Shown here piece after piece: positions 50,223 through 62,200 of a DNA stretch of 64,000 nucleotides. Location of the stretch: positions 11,432,616-11,496,615 of the forward strand of contig HG738139.1 of assembly GCA_000499405.2 (NCBI GenBank). The letters run 5' to 3'. The position numbers and the translations under genes are program-made. Source of the DNA: Onchocerca volvulus. Taxonomy: Eukaryota > Nematoda > Chromadorea > Rhabditida > Onchocercidae. Every line of letters starts with the position of its first letter. The first letter of the stretch is position 1. The notes beneath the pieces are model-generated. The model was not told the origin of the DNA, did no database searches, and saw nothing but the letters and a program-made list of their open reading frames with translations.

Positions 50223-53200
50223 AAAAAATTGTTTATTTCCATATATCTGGTAATATTATAGTATGTGGAATGTGATAACAGTTGGTAACATAATCGCGGT
50301 AAGCTCTTCTTAATCGTGAAAAGTATTTGATGTTTGCGCAATTGAAGTGTGCATGCACTGCTTCAAATGTAGTGGCAAAATGCAAGATGCATGTTGGATT
50401 CAAATTTCACTTGATTAATAAGAATCTCAATCTTCCTCTCTAACTCTTTCTTCCCTTATAATTCAACTATCAATCATCAACAGATTGCTTTTAAATACGT
50501 TCTAATACTACGTAATACGTACTAAATTCGATAGATGATGATTTGCACTTATCCTTAAAAGTATTAAATGTACAATTATTATAATTATTACAAGATTGAT
50601 GATGAAGTTGGGGACTGGCCGTTTAGATTATTTGAAATCACTGAATATATTCCAATAAGAACTTTCAACCATTTAATTCATTAAATCAAATTAGTAGTTA
50701 CATTAGAAAGACAAATGAACTTCAAACTTTTTCATTTATCTATTTAATAATTAAAATTACCTCACATACTATCGCAATATATGTTATTTTTCAATTATCT
50801 AAATAAATAAAATCATACTTAAAATTATTTGAGATCTCTGTAAATTATCAGCTTTTATTTGATGCTACTTTAAGGCAATTGATATCACTGATTTTTTAAT
50901 TTCGTAGATGTTAGTGAAGCCAACAAAATCGAGGAATGTTAAATGCAGATCATGTTGCTAGAGAAGTGAAATAGAACAGATCAATGAAAATAGTCCAATT
51001 ATACCGAAATTATTTATCTGACTACTAGGTCATAAAACTGATTTCTTTCAATTAGCTTCATTCAAATTTTCAGTCAAAATATCTCTTTCTCCATTACTCA
51101 TCATTTTCACCGATGTGATTTCTGAATAAAATTAAAAAAAATTAACATACATGTTCAGCTGTAACGAACAGAAATGGACAATCGAAAATTTTAAGAACAA
51201 GATCCAATGTATCACTGAACTGAGCAGAGATTTCGTGATATGATGAAGCAAGCACTTGTGATGCATCACGTAATATACCGGATAACTTCAAACAACATTC
51301 CTAAAAATTTGGTATATTTGCTAATTTATTTTACCTTATTTGATAATATTTCTGATAAAATTTGTTGAACAATCCAACTATTGATTCTAATATTCTGTAT
51401 ATTCATTTTCATACATTTTTCTCATCAATTTTGATATTCATAGACATATAATATATGAAATAAGACATAAAAATCTGATTAACACCTGCTTCTAATATAT
51501 CTTTTTTTTTTTTTTCTTCCAGTAGCATAAGAGATATCATACAGTAATTTGAGAATGAGTAAGTACTCACATATTTACTTAACTTATTCCATCAGAAGTA
51601 ATGGAAATGAAATTGATACTGGCTGTTTTTTCAAACAATTTGCTCTATGTTTTATTTGCTTAACACTACCGTGCAAATGGGAACGATAGGATATTTCTCT
51701 TATTTCTATTTTGTAATATGATATACCGAGAAATTATATTACAGATTAAGCACTTATTTCATAAATATTTCCTTTTTCATATTCATTTCTTTTGATAAAA
51801 CTATTGTATAAGGGAATCAATAAACATGACATTAAAATTTTGTAAAATTAAATTTACAAATTAAATTTGCAGTTATTTATAACAAAATGATAAAAAGAAT
51901 AAAACTATTTCAATTTTTCTAGACATATTTTCAATCAAGTAATTCTTATGTCTCGGAATCTAACGAAATATGTGATGGATTAGCTTAGTACAACAAAATT
52001 ACAGTTCTACATTGGTTGACATAAGAATATACGATAAAAAATTATAAGATAATTTAACTTTAAGCAATTGATTGATCTCAAAATAGCCAGACAAACTTTT
52101 TCATACGCAAGGGGAACAGAAATAGTTCAAATATGGAGGAAGCCTTTATTATCAAAAAAAAAAAAAAAAATCTAAAAGATAACTTACTCGATAAAGTTGT
52201 GTAAAAAGTAAGATCGAATGCGCCGTCAAATCGCCACTTTCATCGGCATTCAAGTCCGCAAAATTTGAGAGCCATTGGTGTTCACCCTTGAAATTTTAAC
52301 AAATGCAAATGATGCATAACATTTGATCAATATCGATAACAACAAAATTTCATCAAAAGTCATGTCAAGTAATCCATTTTTGTTGACAGTTAAATGAAAT
52401 CGATTACTGATTAATAAACAATTCTTAAAATCTAGTATATTTTGTTCTAAATAGATAAAGATCTCTAAAAATTATGATTAATTGTGAAAGCAGGTATATG
52501 AGAGTAATTATTTAATCTAACTAACCAAATTTGATTTATGTAAAAGATTAATAATAAATAATGAACAATTTTAACATAAATATAATTTAATTATATTTAG
52601 GCTGTTGATATATGATTCAATATAATGCTGTATGATTAAATATAATATAATGTAAATCAAAGAAGTTAAAAATCAGAAAAAAGAAAAAATATTGCGAGAT
52701 TAATCCAAAAACGTGATAAAGTTAAAAAAAAAAAATTAAAAAATAAAAAATCTTCTAGAAAATATGAGAATAGCATTATTTTAAATTTAATTTAAGAAAT
52801 TCCATAGCAGCAGAGAAAATATATTTCTGTAGTATATTTAAGTGGATCAATAATGTCAACAAATGGATTTCAAATTGAATAAATATAAATATAACAAAAG
52901 TTTCGGTAAAAAAGAAAAAAAAACAGAAGTATATCGCTTACTTGGGCTGAAGCATGATGATTACATTGCAAGAATAAAGGAAGTCGTTTCAATGGTGCAT
53001 TTTCTACCGATGCCACCGAATGGCTACATCGAACAGATTCTGCTAATGATGACATATCTGCCATTCTGTAAACCCCATAAAAGCCATTATTCCTGCTAAT
53101 TTCAGAAATCTAATAGTTTATGGAAGGTTAATGTTATTTACGAAAGATCTTGTTATTTAATTTTAATTTGGAAGATGGTTTTGTTGTTTGTAAAAAAATT

Positions 53201-56200
53201 AATAAATTAAATTAATGAAAATATAGGAAATTTTGTGAAAGCACTTACCGAAGCTTCTCGTCATCAACAGCAAATTCATCTTCTAATTCTTCGTCACAAC
53301 TTTCTTCTTCGGAAATTGTTTCGCTACGAATTCCTGACTCAAGTGGCGTCTTTTCACTTGATACTTCGAACGAATCAGAAGCTGAAATCCATAAAATTCA
53401 TGAATAATCTAGATCACAACGGCATACTAGTGAAAGAAATTCATATTTGGAATGCTAACCAGCTGAAGATGGTCGCTGATCACCTACAATTTCAGTGCAT
53501 TCATCATCCTGATACTGTTCTTCGACATCAATACCAACTTTACTTATGGAATGCGGTCGCATCGTTGAAAGCCAGTTAAAACAGGATTCTGTCGATTCTG
53601 ATACAGTATCATGTTCCGCTTCCAAGAAATCAAATTCGCTAAAACAAATTATTGTAATTTCACTGTGCTATGAAACGGTAGCTGTTAATTTCTTCTTGTA
53701 CGAAAAAAGTTTAAGTTTTTTCTAATGTAATTAAAATTCAATGTAATTGCAAAAAAAAAAAAACTGAATTACCGAAATACTCGAGGGAAGGAATTGGTAA
53801 CAGATTGATCGACTCCCAATGAGGATGCTGATTCGCCATCACCCACATATGATGGTGAAATCCTCTCCGTTGAGGTGGAATTTGAATTCGGTGGTTCATA
53901 AGAAACATCATGTAACGACTGCGAGAAAATTACGGAAGTACTTTTCGGCAAACCAACACGAAGTCCGGAAGCATTTAGCAAACTGATCAAACGTTCCCGT
54001 ACTTTTGTCTTCAAATTTAATTATGTATTAGTTTCAAGCTGAAGTTTGGAATTAAAATCAAAATCTGAATATAATCAATAAATAAATATGAGTTTCAATG
54101 GTCTTGGAAACTTGTGGAAATATTGTGAAATTCTTAAATTTAAACCTGATTACACGTTATGTGTTTTCGCAGTGACGCAGTTTCCAGAGTATTTTTTTGT
54201 AAGCTTGAGGATGAAGGCATAAAGCAACCACGAAGTGGGATTTCCAGTTGAAGTCCTTCCGGTCGTGCAACCTCATCTGATTCTGGTCCATCCTGAATTA
54301 GACAAAGAAATTGCATTTTATTATTCTAGATAAAGTCGAATCATTTGACAGCTATTATTGCATGATCATATGAGCGATCGCATGATGTACACAAAGATTT
54401 AACGTTGTTAATAGAAAACAGAAAGAATCAACACACTCATCAGAATTTAATCGAAATTTCGTTTCGAATTCAATTCCAGTAGCAGAACTTAAACTCAATG
54501 AATTGGTAAATTTAAAAACTTCATATCTAAATTATCAAATAATTTGAACTACTAATTTATCAATTTTATAATATGTTGTGTTACAATGAAAATCTATTTT
54601 TTTTCCATTATAGTATTTAACTGGAGCCACTATAATAACTCTCTATTCTTTCAGATGATCCTTAAAACATGTGTTACTTCTGAATTCTTCAGATTATTGC
54701 GCAAAGGATCAAAGGTTTCCTCTAATCTTACTCCGATAATTATAACGACTTTTGTGGAAAAAAATGAGAAAAACATATGTAAATGGCATGAATATTTTTT
54801 TTAGGGTCATTTGAGCCGTTTTAGAGATATAAAATAAAGTAAAATAGGGAAATTGAAATAAAGCATACTGAGATGTGGCCATCAATAGCGATACTGTCAT
54901 ATTGTACAAAACATTTCAGAATCTTTGAAGCATCTTTCCAGTTTGGACCCTGAAGTTAATTATATTCTCTAATGATGAAATGCCTAGATTATGAGAAAAA
55001 AAAACTGAATATCCTTCAATAATAAATTTAGAGCAATACTACTTTAACTGCAGCTTGATATCAGCTGAAATCAAGTTTCATTTAAGTTCCATTTAAAATT
55101 ACAATAAGGAAGATAAAATCCTTTCAAGCACTAAACAATAAGAAGACTAATAAGTTTAAATGTTCTCCTAAATTCAAACCAAAAAATTACCTGCAGATGC
55201 TTCGATACAACTCGTACAACCTGAAATAAAGAAGAAAAGTTATGAAATTATTGGAATTTAATTTTTCTATTTTCAAACTGTTTTTTTTTTCCATCAATGC
55301 ATCAAGTATATAACAATATAATAGCATTTTAAGAATTGACTGGACGATTTTATGGGTGATATAAAACGTCTACAACAATTCAGAAAATAGATCATTGAAG
55401 GATGGAAGGATATCTTAACGAGTATAGACGAGAAACAATTTCAGTTCAATCTTGCGGTTAATGTTCAAAGAGGTAGTTTTACGGTAACGGAATGAATAAG
55501 CCCCCCAAGAATCATAATATGTCGATGGATGGGCTATCAAAATGTCATTAAATTCTAAGGAATATAAGAAATTATCTCCCGATTTATTGGCCTGATAGTT
55601 TCAATAAGAAACGAAAAAGGAACAATAATAAATTAAAGCTGCTACAGATGTGGTAGTTGGTTGATTCTACTCGTGAGAATAATCATAAAATTGATTTTTA
55701 TTATAATTATTTTAAAATGGAATTGCAAATATGGGGAAGAATCATTGCAAATAAGGGAAAGAATTTTGATGAAATTTTAAACTTTTCCACAGAAAACAAT
55801 TCTTTCCATTCCTTTCAATATAGTTGATTTAATGAGTTTTTTTTTTCTTTTTTTCTTTTTTTTGAAGAAATAAATGACGAAGTGCAAAAGATAGAGCTAT
55901 TTCAATATTGGATAAATAAAAAATGTGTGAGTTAGCAAAAATTTATATAATTTATTTTGGATATATTTTTTGGCAAAATGTATTCTATGTTGCTGTTGAA
56001 AAATAAATCTAAAATAAATTATGCAAAAATTTAAGCATTTAAATTTAAACTCCACTCTTTATTAAATTTTTGTTTTTTTGATTTGCGAAATTTTGATTGA
56101 ACTTTGGTTATGTTTTCCAAGCACAACACATTGAATAATTTTAATAGATTAAAAATTAATTTTTCAGTAATGTTATATATTTATGATCAACTAGTTAAAC

Positions 56201-59200
56201 ATAATCGATTACTAAACATGACTGTTTAGCATTTAATCGACTAACTTAGTACAAACTAATCTGCAATTTTCTTCACTTCAACATTGCAAAATATGCACCT
56301 TTTAATTGTTTGAGTAAAGTAATTTACTTGTTGACAGATGTCCTTCAGACTATTATGTTTTGCAGACAAGCAAAAGCATAAAAGGTGACAAAAGAAACTA
56401 TTATAAGGAATTTTTAGAATCTGTCATTTTAGAGCATTAAATTCGTGTGCAAAAGTATTATTTGAGATAAATCTTTAATTGGTGACGAAAATCACAAACA
56501 CACACACACACACACATAGATAGATACAAAGACACTTATATTGAAAAATTATAAAAATATTTTCAAGGATAGATTGTAATCGGCAATCTTTCAGATGGAT
56601 TTTCAAAGGAAAACGATTATTTTAATGACGACTCAAATCAAACATGCATCACTGAAACATATGGTGGAAGAATCAAAGGGGAAAAACAAGGGAAAAGGAG
56701 GGAAGTGAAATCAAAATTCGTTACAACAGGTGCATATATTTCAACAACTATTTCACAAAGAACAAGCAATAATAGCACTTTATGTCTAACTGATAATGAT
56801 CTTCGTATCTTGATAAATGAAGTTTGAAATAACTAAATTCCGAAAATAATATAAAATATAACTTAGGGACATGTATTATTTTCCTATCCTACTACTAAAA
56901 ACTTTAAGCTGTTTCTTATGATTCGAGATGCCATAAAATATTTAAAATTAAAAAAAATTTGTAAATTGAGAAAATTAAAGCTAAACTAGTTGAAGGATAG
57001 TTTTCCTTATTATTAAACGATAAGATCTTAATTATCCTTTATTTATATAAATAAACATAATATATGTATGTACACGTACGCAAGAATAAAACATGTATGC
57101 GTAAATTAAGAAAAAGTTACCTGAGCATTTAGAGACAATGATGAACACTGTGATAAATCAGCATTACTAGCCAATAAATATATGCAAGAAAGTATATAAG
57201 TATGCAACGATGTTATACTTCTTTCCAACATCTGTAATATATAATGTAATTATTTCAACAAATCTACATTGTGCTATTTAATTAAAATGGATCTAATTCT
57301 TTTAATTTTATCGGTAATATCAACAATATAATATTACTTTCTATATTAGAATGTTGGAAATTATTTTTGGACTTTTCTAATTTCTGCTATTGCTCAACGT
57401 TCATGACTTACTACTTTTATTATCTGCATGTGTCATTTTAATTTTATTTCCACAATTTTCTTTTATTGAATTCTTGGAAAAATATCAAAGTCTATCAAAA
57501 TAAGAGTTTAAAATTTGTTCTCATTTAAGATGAAAGACATTATAAGCATTTTAGTTAGTTAATTATTTGACTCTGTTCCTAATCCATGTCTCTAAGATGC
57601 CTTTTTCATGAACACCTATCTTTTTTTGCTTTAAAAGCTGATTTTTTACATGCCATACCTAGTAATAACGCGCAAAATAACGTGCTTGTTATTTACAAAT
57701 CCAAAATTTAAGATGTAAACTTGAAATCTGACATATCAAAAATTTGATTTGCATTTATTGTTCAATAAACGGCCATCCGGATATCCTTCAGACATTTCCA
57801 GAAAATTATAAATTCGACTTTGTAGTTCTACTTCACCTCATGCTTCGAGTCATAACTTCTTTTGACCTTTACAGTAACCTCGTTATTCCAATAATTTTAG
57901 TGGTAATGGGATTAGATTGACAGTTAAGCCTGTAGATCTTTTTTTGTTTTAGCTTCCGTTTCAGTGTTTCAATGATTTATGATGTAGACAATTATCATTA
58001 CATTTCCCGAACGAATATAATGAACTGTAACAATTAAACGATGAAACGAAAGACAATTTCATTTCATCTTTTAATTGAACAATATCACAGCAATTTTCCA
58101 ATCTTTTCTTTCATTTTTTCCATTGTTCCGATTCCTTTGGGAAAACTAGAGCATAAGAGGGGGAAAGAATATATCGATAACTGTTTTACGACAATATTCG
58201 ACATAATTGAGCACATGGAATCGCAATTGCTCATAATGATAATTTGTGTCATTTCTGCCATCGGCCATAACTATACCATCACATCAATCCCAGTCTCATA
58301 TTATTATTATTACCAATCTTTAAACATGGATTTTCCAAAATCATGCAATAAACTATCGTAAAGGCTACATAGAATATGATCTTTCGGCGGTGACATTAAA
58401 ACCATATTTCTCTTCCATCTTCTATATTAAATATGCATGAAACTGTAATATCTAGTACAAGATATATAATGCATATGCATACAGGTCAAAGCTACCATAT
58501 CACGCAGTGTCAATCGGTCAAACAGTAAGATTTGATGACATGCGACAATGGTATAATTTAACCAAAGGAATAATAAAACTAACAATGTCTCAGTATGGTA
58601 CGTAGTACTTATTATCGAAATCATCAAATGTAGTTAATGTTCAAAATTTGTAGCAGAAGTATATTATACTTAATTATTTAGGATTTCGAGCTTTAAATGC
58701 TTAATTTCCGTCGAATTTGCACAACAGATTCTATGCTAATCTTGGCAATCAATCTCCTTTCAAAATCAAGCATTAAAGAATCAAGAAATATATTTAAATT
58801 TAAATTCATACATCTTATTACTAATATCTGATCTTCATGAATCGGAAAAGGTATGCATAAATCGAATATTCAGGAATCATATAAACATATTCAGTCTAAG
58901 TCAAATGACCAAAAACAAGTAAAAGATTGTATCCTCATATAGAACTAAGAAGAATCACTAACCTCAGTAAGGAGAACAAAAAGTTGAGTATGATCCGGTG
59001 CTAGGCCATCATACATATATTTGAATACACATTTCGCCCACTGTAAACGATCACGTGGAAAACAACGTTCAGCGTATTTGTACATCATCTAAAATCAATT
59101 AAAACAGAAAAAAAATACCTTAATCGATATAAAATCAACAATAATTGCCAACAACAGAAAGAAACAAAAAATATTTTTTTATAAGTGCCGAAATGAATGA

Positions 59201-62200
59201 ATAACGATCAATAAAATCTAACTGATAAAAATTAGCGTAATTTTTAATGAAAAGTATAGATTTATCAAGTGAACACTTACAGATGATAGATGAGCAAGTG
59301 GATTATCAAGTGACTGTTCTTCGGTTTCTGTAATTCGTTCCGAAAGAAACTGAAATAAAATGTTTATTTCACAAAAATTTGTGATTTAAATAATAAAATG
59401 TTTTTCCTTTATGATGTCTAATCAGAGAATGGACTGATAAAATGAATGACTATTAAGCGGTTAGTATCTTTCGAAAATCGATACAAAGTTTTTAGAGTAA
59501 TTGTACTGCTACCACGAATATAATGAATGTTGGACTAGATATAATATTCCCACTCGAAATTCATCATAAATTTTTGATTCATAACTATTGAATTTCCCGG
59601 CAAAAAGTCGAGATAGATAATTTCTTTACAATTCCTAGATTTTAATTCAAATTCATTCACATTTCCTAAATATAGCATACAAGCATAATCTTTTCACTAA
59701 TTATGACGCAATATGAATTTCAAAACTTCCGTTCAAATTTTGAATAAAAGCAATGAGTAGCAATATGGAACAATATTCAATTTTCATACTCAATAATATT
59801 CCGGATGTGGAAATTACAATATTTCAAAAAAGTATGTTGATTACTTTATTACAATATGTTGATTACTTAATTACAATATTTCAAAAAAGTAATCAACATA
59901 CATCAGTCAATTTTCTGGTAATCGATAAGCAGAGTGGTGTTGGCACTTCAAAATTCAGCAAAAGTAATGGCATAGATGAAGTAATCAGTAAAGGAATCAA
60001 ACTGCATGGTCCCATTGCTGGTTCATCTATCACTTCCAGACATTTCAGCAGTAATAATAGGGATTGTTCGTAACCTGACTGTATCGTTGCTCCTGGAAGC
60101 TTCATAATACATAAAGCTAAGTAAGATATAACAGAAATTTAGCATTACTTTTGGCAAACTACTAAATCGTTATAACAATCATGAAGACAAGTAAAATGGT
60201 CAAGATAAATTACTTTTCAACTTTTGGTTCTTAATTCAAGTTTAGGACCCGAATATGAGAATCCAATAATTTGTTTCAGAGACCTATTTAAATGTGTAAA
60301 GCAACGCATGAGTACGTTTTTTTTCCTTTTTCTTTTTTTTTTTTTTTACTTTTGGTTCTTTCCTTACTAAATTTATTTTATTATTTATGTTAAATTAAAA
60401 AATATCATACTACTCGTGCCTCTAAAAGAGAGAAAAACGTGAAGGTCCGATCGATTTCAATATTTAGTCACTGACGCAAAAATCCGTAAGCATTTCAATA
60501 ACAATAAAGAATTCACATAAATTTACCTTTCATGATTAAGCCAACTACACCACTGTAATTTTTCCAATCCAACTGTGATACTGTTTTTGACAAACGCTGC
60601 AAGCATAATGCCTTATCTGAAGCTGCTACATCAAATACCTGCAAAAAAGAAAAATGTTAAAATTATCCGGTAAATATTTTGAACTATATCTTTAAAATAT
60701 ATTAGTTATTCTTGAAAATAAACTGAAAAATTATAAAAAACCGGCAGCATGATTTCAAGTCTAAACTTATTAGTCAAGAGAGTTTCCTTATCAAATAATA
60801 CCACTACTAAAATACTAAATGATCCAATAATATTACTAAAAACTAAAAAATAATATCATTAGTCTGCAATTAAGTAATATTATCAGCAGTTGCTTAATAG
60901 TCAGCATACTGTTACCAATGATTTATTAATTGATGGAATTGGATGATCATCTTTCTCTACGATCCAGAATTCTTCCTTCTAAATAATATAATAAAATATT
61001 AAGAATACCTTATCCAATAGATGTAGTGCGAGAAGATATTCGTTATCAGAATTTGATTCAAGCATTGCAACAGCAATTAGGAATAACCGACAGAGTGTTG
61101 AGAAATCTTCTTCTCCAACACCGGCATCTAGTGTTTTCAAAGCCGTTGCGCTTTTACTTCGACTTAAAGCTACCGGTACTTCTCGTTCATTAGCTACCAA
61201 AACCGAACGTCGTATGTCTGAAAAAGTTCATGTGAACAAAGCCTAAGAATCCGGCAAAATTAATAAATTTTTTTTTTGTTATGAAAAAAGTGAAGGCGTA
61301 GTTTCATTAAAACTCATTCAAACTTAATTGAATTAACATTATTGAAATTCAATCCAGAAATTTTCATAAAATGTAGAAGAAATGGTGGTAAATACACAGC
61401 ACCAAGACAACATAGGGCATAGTTTTAGAAGCTTTATGAAGCAAAATATAGCGGATTCACTGAAAACAACTAGCTTATTCGAAGAGTCTAATCAGTTGCC
61501 AATGAAAGAGAAATTTTAGCGATAGAGAATATAATTCTTTTTCTTTCAAAAAAAAAAAAAAAAAGAAAAAAGAAAAAAACCAATAAACAAAAATCCATAA
61601 ACATAAACGTCGCATATGCATGCCAATTTACTGATTCCGAAAAGCGAAAAGAAAGGATGATGGAGCTACTAAAGTAAATGATATTAAATTTATATTATGA
61701 ATTAAACTAAAAGAAACCTTTCCGTTCGCGAGTTGGTGACAAAACAACAGAGGCAACTGCATTTGAAATATGATGTAGTATAGCAGGTGTATAGGATGTG
61801 GAACGTGTATGAGTGGGATATTGGAGAATATTTGGCACCTGAGGTATTAAAGCCAAATGTGACACAGCTATTTGGAGACAGAGCATTATATCTGTTACAT
61901 AAGATTGTGTTTCTTCGTGTGGCTCACCGACCGTTTCTGCCAAACGTGACAAAATATTTGGAATCCATGGTGCTGGTGACTGAAATCATTAAAATTTTTG
62001 GTTGCAAATTGCAAAAATTTCGAAATTTTCCTATTCAAAATTTCCAATGTATTTATGGACAAACCTGAAAAAGAGCCGAACTAATTTGGAAGCTGCGACC
62101 AGCAATATGCCGATTTGAAGTTGATAAAGCCATTTCCATTGCTAGTTGTGACCATCGTGACGCCAAACTTGGATTTGCTTTAATTAAAAGTTCAGCTAGA

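Noticed and set aside
53235..53579. Plus-strand 114-codon open frame
   Set aside because: It lies antisense to sax-2 exons 16 and 17, which carry the Furry EFDFL and acidic motifs; it is a shadow.
58041..58361. 106-codon plus-strand frame in a sax-2 intron
   Set aside because: No recognisable domain, low-complexity Tyr/Ile/Ser composition and antisense to a well-defined intron; likely chance.
61787..62068. Plus-strand 93-codon open frame
   Set aside because: It is antisense to sax-2 exon 5, whose reading frame has clear Furry similarity.
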